The notes: generated by a model from the letters alone, not told the origin. Shown: positions 47,320 through 58,448, counted from the stretch's first letter. The stretch is 64,000 nt of DNA from DATBGZ01 sp036557785 (GCA_036557785.1 DATBGZ010000081.1:59014-123013); one strand, 5' to 3'. Numbers and translations: made by a program.

Positions 47320-48443
47320 CGCTGGCGGGCGCGTACGACCTGGTCGTCTTTGACCTGGACGGGGTCGTCTATCTCGGCACCGGCGCGGTGCCTGGCGCGC
47401 CGGAAGCGATCCGCGCTCTGCTCGACGCGGGCACGGCCGTGGCGTACGCGACGAACAACGCCTCGCGTCGCGCGACGGAGATAGCCCAGTTACTGGCAGC
47501 GATCGGTGTCCCGGCCCGGGTTGACGAGGTGGTGACCTCGGCCCGGGCCGCGGCGCAGTTGCTCGCCGACGACCTGCCGGCCGGCACCCCCGTGCTCGCG
47601 GTCGGGGCACCGGCCCTGTCCGAGGAGCTCGCCGCAGTCGGGCTCACGCCCGTGACCGGCGCCCAGGAGCGGCCCACGGTCGTCGTGCAGGGGTATGGCC
47701 CGCAGGTCGGCTGGGCACAGCTCGCCGAGGCGTGCATCGCCATCCGCGGCGGCGCCCGGTGGGTCGCCACGAACACCGACACCACCATGCCGTCGGCGCG
47801 TGGACCGGTGCCGGGCAACGGAAGCCTCGTGGCCGCGCTGAGTACCGCACTGGGCGGCCGGGAGCCGGACCTCGTCGTGGGCAAGCCAGAACCCGGGCTG
47901 CTCATCGCGGCCGCCGGCCACCGGGACGCCAAGCGACCGCTGGTGGTGGGGGACCGGCTCGACACCGACATCGAAGGCGCCGGCCGTGCCGGCATGCGCA
48001 GCCTGCTCGTGCTCACCGGCGTCACGACGCCAGCGGACCTGCTCGCCGCAGGCCCGGACCGGCGGCCCACCTACGTGGCAGCAGACTGCGCGGCACTGAC
48101 GGCGCCGGAGGCGGACTGCCGGGTGCCCGAGTTCCGCGACGCCGCCGCGATCAGCGGTCGGTGGCGGGTCACCCTCGACGACCACCACCTGGTGCTGTGC
48201 CCCCTCTCCGGCAACCAGCGAGCGGCGAGCGGATCCGACCCGGCGGCCGGCCTGGGCCACGGTGTCGGCAGCGATGCCGTGGACGCGTTGCGGGCCCTCG
48301 CCCGGGCGGCGTGGGAGTGTCCCGAATGGACTGCGGTACGGGCGCAGGATCGTGGCGCCGAGGCGGTCCTCATGACGCTCGGCCTTGATCGTGTGGGCCG
48401 GCCCACCGCTGACGGGGCCACGTACTCGGTCCGAGAGTGCTGA
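47316..48443 (+). CDS. HAD-IIA family phosphatase (NagD-like)
   Basis: 375 aa from the GTG at 47316 (GTGA overlap with the TPR gene). HAD motif I VVFDLDGVVYLG (nucleophile Asp), motif II YATNNASR, cap module, motif III VGKPEPGLL and motif IV VVGDRLDTDIEGAGRAGM. Dephosphorylates a small sugar or nucleotide phosphate. An unusual C-terminal extension of about 100 residues after the HAD core has no known motif. The order tyrS-TPR-HAD-tlyA is conserved in actinobacteria. Confidence 0.9.
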   Translation: MTLAGAYDLVVFDLDGVVYLGTGAVPGAPEAIRALLDAGTAVAYATNNASRRATEIAQLLAAIGVPARVDEVVTSARAAAQLLADDLPAGTPVLAVGAPALSEELAAVGLTPVTGAQERPTVVVQGYGPQVGWAQLAEACIAIRGGARWVATNTDTTMPSARGPVPGNGSLVAALSTALGGREPDLVVGKPEPGLLIAAAGHRDAKRPLVVGDRLDTDIEGAGRAGMRSLLVLTGVTTPADLLAAGPDRRPTYVAADCAALTAPEADCRVPEFRDAAAISGRWRVTLDDHHLVLCPLSGNQRAASGSDPAAGLGHGVGSDAVDALRALARAAWECPEWTAVRAQDRGAEAVLMTLGLDRVGRPTADGATYSVREC

Positions 48444-48578
48444 CGTCAGAGATGTCGCCAGCCGCCGCCCGTGCATGAGGCCGGCGTTGCATGATCGTGG
48501 GCATCTACTGTCCTCATACAGCGACCCCATTCGCCCACGGTCGTGGTCGACCCGCGGGAAGACCGGGTCCTGGCCCCG

Positions 48579-48622
48579 CTAGATGAGCTTGCGCAGCCCG
48601 CTAGATGAGCTTGCGCAGCCGC
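48579..48622. repeat. 22-bp tandem duplication at the end of the SCP2-like gene
   Basis: CTAGATGAGCTTGCGCAGCC starts at 48579 and again at 48601 with period 22. The second copy encodes the last codons and stop of the leftward gene; the first lies just beyond the stop. Confidence 0.8.
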
Positions 48623-48966
48623 AGCAGGTCGCGGAACGAGGCGTGGACGTGCAGCCTGCCGGAGGCCCACGCCCGGCCGAAGTGGAGATCACCGGCGACG
48701 AGCGCGAGCAGGTCGTCGCCGGTCAGCGAGAGGCGTACGTCCGCGTCCGGGTCATCGCCGTCGGTCAGCCCGAGGATCGTGCCCTCCGCGAGCCGGCCAT
48801 GACAGTCCCACGTCCCGCTCGGCGAGCTCTCGCGGGATTGGCCCTGGACACCCGTGACGTGGCAGGCGAACGACCGGTTGAGGTCGCGACCGGAGTGGCC
48901 GGGGTCTGCCGCCATCCGGGCCGCGACCTCCTCGATCGCCTGCCGGCACTGCTCGACTGTCGCCAT
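48601..48966 (-). CDS. SCP2-like sterol/lipid-binding domain protein
   Basis: 121 aa from the ATG at 48966 (GGGGG upstream). RSFACHVTGVQGQ, TWDCHGRLAEGTILGLTDGDD, ADVRLSLTGDDLLALVAGDLHFGRAWASGRLHVHASFRDLLRLRKLI shows the SCP2 beta-sheet/helix pattern with the hydrophobic groove end. Single-domain, cytosolic; role not known. Convergent with the HAD gene. Confidence 0.75.
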   Translation of the reverse strand: MATVEQCRQAIEEVAARMAADPGHSGRDLNRSFACHVTGVQGQSRESSPSGTWDCHGRLAEGTILGLTDGDDPDADVRLSLTGDDLLALVAGDLHFGRAWASGRLHVHASFRDLLRLRKLI

Positions 48967-49100
48967 GGCACCCCCGAACCGCTCCGACACGTGCACGGTC
49001 GTGCCGCACGGTACCGCACGGCGCAGGCCGTTGGGCCGGTACCGTGATCCTGTCAGGCACTCCGGCCGCTCCGGCCACCCGCACCAGAAGGGAACCGCCC

Positions 49101-49664
49101 ATGACGCAGGCGCAGCGCCCTGGAATGGCCGCGTGGCGCACGTACCTGGAACTGGCGACGGGCCTGGGCGACACGTCCCGCAAGCAGGCTCGCAAGGTCC
49201 TCAAGGACCTCGTCGGCAAGGGCAACGCCACGGCCGAGCAATTGCGTGCGCTCACCGGCGACCTGCTCGCGGCGAGCAGCAGCAACCGTGAGGCGCTGGT
49301 CAGGATCGTCAAGGTCGAGGTCGACCGGGCGCTGGGACGGATCGGGCTCGCCACCATGGATGAGGTGAACGAGCTGACCGCGCAGGTCCGGGACCTGCAG
49401 CGCCAGCTTCGCGAGGCCCGATCGACGCCGGCCGCCCCGAGCACCACCCGCACGGCCTCGGCGAGCCCGGTGGTGAAGAAGGCAACCCGCAAGGCCGCGA
49501 CGGCGACGCCGGCGACCGCGAGCAGGGCGACGAAGGCGGTCAAGGCCCCGGCTACCAGAGCCACTAAGGCGACACCGGCTAAGGCGACACCGGCTAGGGC
49601 GACGGCGACCAAGGCGGCGGCGGCCAAGGCCGTCCGGGCCACGGCGACGAGGAGATCACAGTGA
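49101..49664 (+). CDS. Phasin-like helical protein with Ala/Lys/Thr-rich tail
   Basis: 187 aa from the ATG at 49101 with GAAGGGAA upstream. Helical N-terminal part (WRTYLELATGLGDTSRKQARKVLKDLVGKG, LVRIVKVEVDRALGRIGLATMDEVNELTAQVRDLQRQL) resembles phasin-like and polyhydroxyalkanoate regulator coiled coils; residues about 125-187 are histone H1-like KAT repeats, likely DNA binding or disordered. Conserved upstream of tlyA in relatives. Stop overlaps the next GTG. Confidence 0.75.
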   Translation: MTQAQRPGMAAWRTYLELATGLGDTSRKQARKVLKDLVGKGNATAEQLRALTGDLLAASSSNREALVRIVKVEVDRALGRIGLATMDEVNELTAQVRDLQRQLREARSTPAAPSTTRTASASPVVKKATRKAATATPATASRATKAVKAPATRATKATPAKATPARATATKAAAAKAVRATATRRSQ

Positions 49665-49846
49665 CGGTTCCTGATGTACCGATCGCGATCGGCAACCAGG
49701 CGCCGGTGACCGGGCACGCGGCCGTCGACGCGGCGCTGCGCGACCTGGCGGCCGCCGGCGACGCCGCCCCGCACGAGATGGTCGTCCCGCTCGCGGAGGT
49801 CGACCGGGTGCTGCGGGAGACCCTCGACACCGTCGAGGACAACTGA
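49661..49846 (+). CDS. Small conserved hypothetical protein
   Basis: 61 aa from the GTG at 49661, overlapping the previous stop. Acidic, helical (AAVDAALRDLAAAGDAAPHEMVVPLAEVDRVLRETLD). Small proteins of this kind precede tlyA in several actinobacteria. No function known. Confidence 0.65.
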   Translation: MTVPDVPIAIGNQAPVTGHAAVDAALRDLAAAGDAAPHEMVVPLAEVDRVLRETLDTVEDN

Positions 49847-49874
49847 GCATCCGCCGGTCGGGCGCGCGGGGCGG

Positions 49875-50699
49875 GTGAGCGGTGTGGTCCGGCGCAACCG
49901 GCTCGACACGGAGCTGGTCCGGCGCGGTCTGGCCCGCTCGCGCGAGCATGCGGCGGAGCTGGTCGCGGCGGGCCGGGTACGGCTGCGGGGCACGGTCGCG
50001 GCGAAACCGGCCGCGATGGTGGACCCGGGCGAGGCCGTGCACGTGATCGATGCGCCGGCGGGCGCGGACGACTACGTGTCGCGCGGCGGGCACAAGCTCG
50101 CCGGGGCGCTCGACGCCTTCGGCGCGGCAGGGCTGAGCGTAGCCGGGCGGCGCTGCCTCGACGCCGGCGCATCGACCGGCGGGTTCACCGACGTCCTGCT
50201 GCGCCGGGGCGCGGCGCACGTCGTGGCGGTCGATGTCGGGTACGGCCAGCTCGCCTGGTCGCTGCGCACGCACGCGCGGGTCACGGTCCTGGAGCGCACG
50301 AACGTCCGGGAATTGACTCCCGAAGCGATCGAAGGTCCGGTCGAGGTGAGCGTCGCGGATCTTTCGTTCATCTCACTACGGCTGGTGCTGCCGGCCCTGG
50401 CCGCGTGTACCGTGCCCGATGGAGACGTGGTACCGATGGTCAAGCCGCAGTTCGAGGTCGGCCGGGACCGGGTGGGAAAGGGCGGAGTGGTGCGTGACCC
50501 GCAGCTTCGGGCCTTGGCGGTCCTCGATGTCGCCGCGGCCGCCCGGGCACTGGGCCTCGGCGTCGCCGGCCTGACGGCCAGCCCACTGCCCGGGCCATCG
50601 GGCAACGTCGAGTACTTCCTGTGGCTGCGCCGCGACGCCCCGCCGATCGACCCCACCTCCGTCGAGACGCTGACGCACGCACGTGACGGTGGCGCGTGA
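49875..50699 (+). CDS. tlyA: rRNA 2'-O-methyltransferase TlyA
   Basis: 274 aa from the GTG at 49875. Methylates ribose in 16S and 23S rRNA; loss gives capreomycin resistance in mycobacteria. N-terminal S4 domain (RLDTELVRRGLARSREHAAELVAAGRVRL), YVSRGGHKLAGAL, then the FtsJ-like fold: CLDAGASTGGFTDVLL, VVAVDVGYGQLAW, VSVADLSFISLRLVLPAL and MVKPQFEVG. Stop overlaps nadK. Confidence 0.94.
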   Translation: MSGVVRRNRLDTELVRRGLARSREHAAELVAAGRVRLRGTVAAKPAAMVDPGEAVHVIDAPAGADDYVSRGGHKLAGALDAFGAAGLSVAGRRCLDAGASTGGFTDVLLRRGAAHVVAVDVGYGQLAWSLRTHARVTVLERTNVRELTPEAIEGPVEVSVADLSFISLRLVLPALAACTVPDGDVVPMVKPQFEVGRDRVGKGGVVRDPQLRALAVLDVAAAARALGLGVAGLTASPLPGPSGNVEYFLWLRRDAPPIDPTSVETLTHARDGGA

Positions 50700-51586
50700 C
50701 CCGCCCCGACGCCGGCCGCACGGCTCTGCTGGTCACCCACACCGGTCGCAAGGACTCCACCGAGCACGCGCGCACGGTGGCGGCACAGCTCATCGACGCC
50801 GGGTTCACGGTTCGCGTGATGGCCGACGAAGCGTCCGAAGTGGACATTGCCGGCGTCGTCCCGGTCGTCGGTGAGGCCGCGGCCGCGGGCGCCGAGATCG
50901 TCTTCGCGCTCGGCGGCGACGGCACCCTGCTGCGCGCGGCCGAGGTGGCCCGACCGGCGCACGCGCCGCTGCTCGGCATCAACCTGGGCAAGGTCGGCTT
51001 CCTGGCCGAGGCCGAGCGCGACGACCTCGATAGCGTGGTGCGACGGGCGGTGGCGCGTCAGTACACAGTGGAGGAGCGGCTCACCGTCGACATGACGATC
51101 TCCCACGACGGACGTCCGGTGGCCTCCTCGTGGGCGCTCAACGAGGTCAGCGTCGAGCGTGGCGCGCGGACCCGGCTGCTCGAGGTGCTGGTCGACGTCG
51201 ATGGGCGACGGCTGTCCCGCTACGGCTGCGATGGCGTCATCTGCGCCACACCGACCGGCTCGACCGCGTACGCCTTCAGCGCCGGCGGCCCGGTGGTCTG
51301 GCCGGGGGTCGACGCGCTCGTCCTGGTGCCGATCTCGGCCCACGCGCTGTTCAGCCGGGCGATGGTGGTGGCGCCGTCGTCGACGATCTCGATCACGATC
51401 GACCCGAACGGGCCAGCGCCCGTGCTCTTCTGCGATGGCCGGCGGGCCTTCGACGTCCCGCCCGGAGCCGTGATCACCGTGACGCGTGGTGCGCCGCCGG
51501 TCTACCTGGCCCGGCTCGAGCCCCAGCCCCCGTTCACCGACCGGCTCGTGGCGAAGTTCGATCTGCCCGTCGAGGGTTGGCGCTGA
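50696..51586 (+). CDS. nadK: NAD kinase
   Basis: 296 aa, GTG at 50696 overlapping tlyA. Makes NADP+. FALGGDGTLLRAAEVAR, LLGINLGKVGFLAE, ALNEVSVERG, DGVICATPTGSTAYAFSAGGPVV and PISAHALFSRAMVV are the conserved motifs. In most actinobacteria recN follows; here a glycosyltransferase gene follows after 3 nt. Confidence 0.95.
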   Translation: MTRPDAGRTALLVTHTGRKDSTEHARTVAAQLIDAGFTVRVMADEASEVDIAGVVPVVGEAAAAGAEIVFALGGDGTLLRAAEVARPAHAPLLGINLGKVGFLAEAERDDLDSVVRRAVARQYTVEERLTVDMTISHDGRPVASSWALNEVSVERGARTRLLEVLVDVDGRRLSRYGCDGVICATPTGSTAYAFSAGGPVVWPGVDALVLVPISAHALFSRAMVVAPSSTISITIDPNGPAPVLFCDGRRAFDVPPGAVITVTRGAPPVYLARLEPQPPFTDRLVAKFDLPVEGWR

Positions 51587-51589
51587 CGG

Positions 51590-52804
51590 GTGCGGGTCGC
51601 CGAGGTGTTCCAGGGCGAGGTCGGCCACGACGGTCCGGCACTGGCCCAGGAGCTCATCCGGCGCGGCGTGGATCTGCACGTCGTCTGCGCGCCGTGGGCC
51701 GGCGCGGCGTTCGAGGCTGCCGGGGCCGAGGTGTCACGCCAGTCGGTCGGGACCGGGGTCGCGTCGCTGACGGCGCTGCGCCGGGTGCTCGCCGCGGTCG
51801 ACGTGATCCACGCCCACGGCGTGCGTGCGGGGCTCGCCGCGACCCTCGCCCGAACCGGCGGTACGCCGTTGGTGCTCTCCTGGACCGAACCGGTGGCCCT
51901 GGCCGGCGCCGCTGGTCTGGTCGGTCGGGCCCTGACCCGTACCGTGATGCCCGCCACGGCCGCGGTCCTCGCCGCCACGACCGAACTGGTCGATGCGGCG
52001 CGGCATCTCGGCGCGACCGAGGTGCTTCTCGTGCCGCCGGTCCTCCCCGACGCGCCCCGGCCCGGGCGTACGCCAGAGCAGGTGCGCGACGAGCTGGCCC
52101 TGCCCGCCGACGGCCCGGTCGTGCTCGCGCAGGCGCGGCTGGTGCACGAGAGCCGCCTCGACGTGCTGGTCGAGGCCTGCGCACGCTGGCGCGGCGCGGG
52201 CGGCCCCCGGGTCGTGCTCGTCGGGGTCGGGCCGGCGTACCGGGATCTCGTGGCCCGTGCCACGGTTGCCCGCGCCCCGGTGACCTTCGCCGGTGAGCGC
52301 GGCGAGCAGGCGCGTGGTGACGGCCGTACGGACCCGCTGGGCGCGGGTCAGGCGGACGCCGGCCGCGCCACGGACGACCGGGCGAGCCTGTCGGACCTGC
52401 TGGCGGCGGCGACGCTCGCCGTGGTGACCGACGTGCACGCGCGACCGGGCTTCGCGTTATCGGCGGTGCGCTCGTCCGTCCCGATCGTGGTGCCGCAGGG
52501 TGGGTCGGTCGCTCGCCTGCTCGGTGGCGAGGCGGGCGCGGGCGACGGCGTGGTCGTGGTGCCGCCTGGTGATGTCGACGCGCTCGACGCGGCCGTACGG
52601 GCACTGCTCGACGACCCGGTCGCCCGCGCGGATCTCGCGGCGGCGGCATGGGAACGGGTGCGCACCTGGCCCGATGCCGCGAGCATGGCCGTCGACCTCG
52701 TCCGGCTCTACGAACGGGTAGCGCAACGCCCGGCCGCCGATCTGGCAGAGCCCGAACCGGGGGAGCAGGACGCGGACGCCGACACGCCAGGCCGCGGGCG
52801 GTAG
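51590..52804 (+). CDS. Glycosyltransferase, GT-B fold (GT4-like)
   Basis: 404 aa. Begins VRVAEVFQGEVGHDGPALAQELIRRGVDLHVVC, with AAVDVIHAHGVRAGLAATLAR (N-domain) and a C-domain PVVLAQARLVHESRLDVLVEACARW, VLVGVGPAYRDLVAR, then DLLAAATLAVVTDVHARPGFALSAV and VPQGGSVARLLGGEAG, as in retaining GT4 enzymes; the EX7E motif is not clear. A Gly/Asp-rich insertion (about 240-265) looks flexible. Ends with an acidic tail. Donor and acceptor unknown. Occupies the place of recN/steA. Confidence 0.75.
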   Translation: MRVAEVFQGEVGHDGPALAQELIRRGVDLHVVCAPWAGAAFEAAGAEVSRQSVGTGVASLTALRRVLAAVDVIHAHGVRAGLAATLARTGGTPLVLSWTEPVALAGAAGLVGRALTRTVMPATAAVLAATTELVDAARHLGATEVLLVPPVLPDAPRPGRTPEQVRDELALPADGPVVLAQARLVHESRLDVLVEACARWRGAGGPRVVLVGVGPAYRDLVARATVARAPVTFAGERGEQARGDGRTDPLGAGQADAGRATDDRASLSDLLAAATLAVVTDVHARPGFALSAVRSSVPIVVPQGGSVARLLGGEAGAGDGVVVVPPGDVDALDAAVRALLDDPVARADLAAAAWERVRTWPDAASMAVDLVRLYERVAQRPAADLAEPEPGEQDADADTPGRGR

Positions 52805-52939
52805 GACATCTGGCCGACATCTCGTGTTAGCGTGAAATCCCGTGGGAAAGCTCATCAGGGCAGGCCGGGACGGTTTGTCGAGCTAGCTGGCGTGCGGGCG
52901 GCCGGCAGCCGGCAGCCCTTGACTCCACGGGAGCACATA

Positions 52940-54630
<1,691 letters not shown>

Positions 54631-54634
<4 letters not shown>

Positions 54635-55200
54635 GCCACGAGTACGCCGTGCTGAGCCGGCGCGTCCTCGTCGAGGGCAAGATCTTCTCGGTCTACAGCG
54701 ACGAGGTTGCCATGCCGGGCAACGGGGCCGTTGAGCGCACCTACGTCCACCACGTCGGCGCTGTCGGCGTGCTCGCCATCGACGAAGAGGACCGGGTCGT
54801 TCTCGTCCGGCAGTATCGGCACAGCCTCGGTCGCTTCCTCCTCGAGCTGCCCGCCGGACTGCGCGACGTGGCCGGCGAGCAGCCGCAGGAGACCGCGGTC
54901 CGCGAGCTCGCGGAGGAGACCGATCTCGCGGCGCGCACGTGGTCGCCGCTGGTCTCGGTACACAGCAGCCCCGGGGTCTCGGACGAGCTCGTCCAGATCT
55001 TCCTCGCGAAGGACCTCGTCCCCGTCCCCGAGGCGGACCGGCACGTCCGCTTCCACGAGGAGGCCGAGATGACCGTGCACCGCTACCCGCTAAGCGTCGC
55101 CCTCGACATGATCCACCGTGGCGAGATCACCAACGCCGCGGCGGTGGTCGGCATCCTCGCCTATCACGCCGGCCTCGGTAACGGTCAGCGGTCGGACTGA
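54631..55200 (+). CDS. ADP-ribose pyrophosphatase-type NUDIX hydrolase
   Basis: 189 aa, ATG overlapping the pyrG stop. YVHHVGAVGVLAIDEEDRVVLVRQYRHSLGRFLLELPAG is typical of ADP-ribose hydrolases; the Nudix box GLRDVAGEQ...AVRELAEETDL has one extra residue in its first spacer and Asp for the last Gly. FLAKDLVPVPEADRHVRFHEEAEM gives the specificity loop. Conserved neighbour of pyrG; xerD, which usually follows, is absent. Confidence 0.92.
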
Positions 55201-55244
55201 GCGCTCGGCCGACCCGGCCAAGGAGCGGGAACTGCCGGCGAACC

Positions 55245-56063
55245 TCAGCGCAGGAGGCGACCCTGGCCGTCCACGGGACGTCCGACGAGCATGACGATCC
55301 CATCGACCCAGAACCATACCCACAGTCCTAAGAAGACGATCCACACCGGGAAGAGCCCGAACCCGCACCAGAACGAGACCCAGGCGACGGCCGTGAGCAC
55401 GAGCTGGGTGACACCGATCGGCATGTTGCCCGCGTAGAGGCGGCCGACCCCGCCCAGAGACAGGAACAGGCCGAGCAGCAACTGCAGCAGACCCGCGGTC
55501 TGCCGGCTCTTGTCCGACAGCGGCGCACCGGTCGCCGGGTCGTACGCGGGCACACCGGCCGCCAGGTAGCCGACCGGCGGGTACGCCTGCCCTGGTGGGT
55601 AGTAGCCCTGCCCTGGTGGGTAGCCGTGCACCGGCGGGTACGTCACGGCCGGCAGGTAGGGCTGCGGTGGGGGGTACGGCTGCGGGGTCGGGTACGAGGG
55701 GACGGGCGGCGGGTGGAAGGACGCCGGCGCCGGAGGTGTCGGGACCGGGTAGGCGGGCGTCGGTGCCGCGGTGACCGGCGGCGAGGGCGCGACCGGCACC
55801 GGCGGCGGCGTCAGCTCGATGGGCCCGGTCGGCGGCTCATACGAGGGTGGGGCGAGCGGCGCGACCGGTTGGTAGGCCGCGATCGAGGGCGACACGATCG
55901 GCCCGGGCGGCGGCTCCGGCGGTCCGAACGACAGCGGCCCCGGAGGCGTCCATGGCCCGGCCGACGGCTCGTACGGTCGCGTCCACCGGGTCGTCGTGGG
56001 CTCGCCGGTGGGTGACTCGCCGGCGGTTGCGTTGTCGGGATCGGCCTCGGGGGGTTGGCTCAC
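55245..56063 (-). CDS. Pro-rich TM2-domain membrane protein
   Basis: 272 aa from the GTG at 56063, 6 nt after TACGCT and without an SD. Residues 1 to about 185 are disordered Pro/Tyr/Gly repeats (PPGQGYYPPGQAYPP style, some tandem at DNA level near 55583-55625). The end (about 190-272) is a TM2 domain: two hydrophobic helices LLQLLLGLFLSLGGVGRLYAG and LGLWVWFWVDGIVMLVG joined by a short loop. Membrane protein of unknown function, lying between NUDIX and ald. Confidence 0.85.
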   Translation of the reverse strand: MSQPPEADPDNATAGESPTGEPTTTRWTRPYEPSAGPWTPPGPLSFGPPEPPPGPIVSPSIAAYQPVAPLAPPSYEPPTGPIELTPPPVPVAPSPPVTAAPTPAYPVPTPPAPASFHPPPVPSYPTPQPYPPPQPYLPAVTYPPVHGYPPGQGYYPPGQAYPPVGYLAAGVPAYDPATGAPLSDKSRQTAGLLQLLLGLFLSLGGVGRLYAGNMPIGVTQLVLTAVAWVSFWCGFGLFPVWIVFLGLWVWFWVDGIVMLVGRPVDGQGRLLR

Positions 56064-56232
56064 CGCGGCAGCGTATGACACCGGCCCCAGCCACGCTCCG
56101 GCCCGCCCACCGAGCCGGTCAACGACGCACCGCCGGGCCGGCCCTAGACTCCGCAGGAGACCGGCCCGGATGGGCGTACGGTCGGACGGTTCGCTCGCGA
56201 CGACGGCGTCGCGACGACGGAAGAGGTGCGAA

Positions 56233-57348
56233 GTGAAGGTCGGGATCCCCCGCGAGGTCAAGAACAACGAGTACCGGGTGGCGATCACCCCGGCAGGAGT
56301 GAACGAGTTCGTCCGTGCCGGTCACGAGGTCTGCATCGAGGCGGACGCGGGAATCGGCTCGTCCATCACCGACAACGAGTACGTCGCCGCGGGCGCCCGG
56401 ATCATCGAGAGCGCCGACGACGTCTGGGCCACGGGCGATCTGATCCTGAAGGTCAAAGAGCCGGTCGCGGAGGAGTACCACCGGCTGCGCGGCGACCAGG
56501 TCCTGTTCACCTACCTGCACCTGGCCGCATCACGGGAGTGCACCGAGGCGCTGGTCAAGGCCGGCACCACCGGGGTCGCGTACGAGACCGTGGAGCTCGC
56601 CGACGGGTCACTGCCGCTGCTGGCGCCGATGTCGGAGGTCGCCGGGCGGCTCGCGCCCATGGTCGGGTCCTACCACCTCATGCGTGCCGGCGGTGGGCGC
56701 GGTGCGCTGCTCGGCGGCGTGCCGGGCGTCTACGCCGCGAAGGTGGTCGTGATCGGCGCCGGCGTCGCGGGCATGAACGCGGCCGCGATCGCGCTGGGCA
56801 TGCAGGCCGAGGTGCTGTTGCTGGACAAGAACATCGCCCGCCTGCGCGCCGCCGACGCCGACTACCGCGGCCACCTGCAGACCGTGGCCTCCAACGCGTA
56901 CGAGGTCGAGAAGGCGGTCCTGGACGCGGACCTCGTGATCGGCGCGGTGCTCGTGCCCGGGGCGAAGGCGCCGAAGCTGGTCAGCAACGAGCTGGTCTCC
57001 CGGATGCGCAAGGGCAGCGTGCTCGTCGACATCTCCATCGACCAGGGTGGCTGCTTCGAGGACTCCCGCCCGACCACGCACGACGCCCCGGTCTTCCGGG
57101 TGCACGACAGCATCTTCTACTGCGTAGCGAACATGCCCGGCGCCGTTCCGCACACCTCGACGTACGCGCTGACCAACGTGACGGTTCCCTACGCGATCGA
57201 GCTCGCCAACCTCGGCTGGCGCGAGGCGATGCGCAAGGACCGGGCGTTGGCGCTGGGCCTCAACACGCACGAGGGCTCGGTCGTCTACGGCCCGGTGGCC
57301 CAGGCCCACGGCATGGACGCGGTCAAGCTGGAGGAGGTCCTCAGCTGA
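56233..57348 (+). CDS. ald: Alanine dehydrogenase
   Basis: 371 aa from the GTG at 56233 with GGAAGAGG upstream. NAD-dependent interconversion of alanine and pyruvate plus ammonia. KVGIPREVKNNEYRVAITPAGV, LFTYLHLAASRECTEAL, MSEVAGRLAPMVGSYHL, the NAD loop KVVVIGAGVAGMNAAAIALGM, and VPHTSTYALTNVTVPYA near the end. Followed by a strong hairpin. Confidence 0.96.
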   Translation: MKVGIPREVKNNEYRVAITPAGVNEFVRAGHEVCIEADAGIGSSITDNEYVAAGARIIESADDVWATGDLILKVKEPVAEEYHRLRGDQVLFTYLHLAASRECTEALVKAGTTGVAYETVELADGSLPLLAPMSEVAGRLAPMVGSYHLMRAGGGRGALLGGVPGVYAAKVVVIGAGVAGMNAAAIALGMQAEVLLLDKNIARLRAADADYRGHLQTVASNAYEVEKAVLDADLVIGAVLVPGAKAPKLVSNELVSRMRKGSVLVDISIDQGGCFEDSRPTTHDAPVFRVHDSIFYCVANMPGAVPHTSTYALTNVTVPYAIELANLGWREAMRKDRALALGLNTHEGSVVYGPVAQAHGMDAVKLEEVLS

Positions 57349-57392
57349 GTGGGGGCAGGCCCGCCGTACCCGTCCGGTCCGACCGAAAGATA

Positions 57393-57423
57393 CCGCGACA
57401 CGCCGCGCGCTAGCGTGTCGCGG
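57393..57423 (+). terminator. Hairpin between ald and parA
   Basis: CCGCGACACGC (57393-57403) pairs perfectly with GCGTGTCGCGG (57413-57423), 9-nt loop. The TAGCGT in its right arm could also be a -10 element, so a promoter role for parA is possible. Confidence 0.55.
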
Positions 57424-57514
57424 CGCTATGGGTGACGTACAGTCTGCGCGTCGGCTGGCAGTGGTTTGAGTCTCCGGCAAGGCGGGTCGTCGCCGGAGGG
57501 AGCGAAATCGGGAG

Positions 57515-58441
57515 ATGGCGACCAAAGAGGAGCGGGGCGACTGGGGAGGACGGGCGGAGCAGTCCGGCCTCGACCTCGGCGCTGACCTGGGGCCGGCGGA
57601 CCCCACCGCGTACACCGAACGTCGGCCGATCCCGAACCCCGCGCCACTGGACCACCATGGCCCCGCGCGGGTCATCGCGATGGCGAACCAGAAGGGCGGC
57701 GTCGGCAAGACGACGACCACCATCAACCTGGGCGCGGCCCTGGCCGAGTACGGCCGCAAGGTGCTGCTCGTGGACTTCGACCCGCAAGGCGCGCTCTCGG
57801 TGGGCCTTGGGGTGAACCCGCACAACCTCGATCTGTCGATCTACAACCTGCTCATGCAGGACGACGTCACGATCGAGGACATCCTGATCAAGACGAATGT
57901 GGCCGGGCTGCACATGCTGCCGGCCAACATCGACCTCTCCGCGGCCGAGATCCAGCTCGTCACCGAGGTGGCCCGGGAGATGGCGCTGGCACGGTTGCTG
58001 CGCCCGGTGTACAAGGACTACGACTTCATCCTCATCGACTGCCAGCCCTCCCTCGGCCTGCTCGCCATCAATGCGCTGACCTGCGCACATGGCGTGCTGG
58101 TGCCGCTGGAGTGCGAGTTCTTCAGCCTGCGCGGTGTGGCGCTGCTGCTCGACACCATCGACAAGGTGCGGGAGCGGCTGAACTTCGACCTGGAGCTCGA
58201 CGGCATCCTCGCGACCATGTACGACAGCCGCACCACCCACCACCGGCAGGTGCTGCAGCGGGTGGTCGAGGCGTTCGGCGACAAGGTCTACCAGACCGTC
58301 ATCACCAAGACCGTCAAGTTCCCCGAGTCCACTGTGGCCGGTGCGCCCATCACCTCGCTCGACCCTGCCTCGGCCGGTGCCCGCGCGTACCGCCAGCTCG
58401 CCAAAGAGGTCATCGCGGCGCACGCGGGCAAGCGCAAGTAG
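57515..58441 (+). CDS. ParA-family ATPase
   Basis: 308 aa. N-terminal extension of about 50 residues, then deviant Walker A MANQKGGVGKTTTTINLGAALA, VLLVDFDPQGALSVGLG, DFILIDCQPSLGLLAINAL and the C-terminal VTKTVKFPESTVAGAPI. Positioned before scpA-scpB, as the soj-like gene found in other actinobacteria at this place; no parB or parS sequence is nearby. Probably acts with ScpAB in chromosome organisation rather than as the main oriC ParA. Confidence 0.92.
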   Translation: MATKEERGDWGGRAEQSGLDLGADLGPADPTAYTERRPIPNPAPLDHHGPARVIAMANQKGGVGKTTTTINLGAALAEYGRKVLLVDFDPQGALSVGLGVNPHNLDLSIYNLLMQDDVTIEDILIKTNVAGLHMLPANIDLSAAEIQLVTEVAREMALARLLRPVYKDYDFILIDCQPSLGLLAINALTCAHGVLVPLECEFFSLRGVALLLDTIDKVRERLNFDLELDGILATMYDSRTTHHRQVLQRVVEAFGDKVYQTVITKTVKFPESTVAGAPITSLDPASAGARAYRQLAKEVIAAHAGKRK

Positions 58442-58448
58442 CCGAACC

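Noticed and set aside
44935..47610. Long open frame on the minus strand (891 codons) opposite the TPR gene
   Set aside because: It arises because Arg/Gly/Asp codon repeats have no stops in reverse; the product is Val/Ile-rich junk opposite the Asp/Glu tail and has no known domain.
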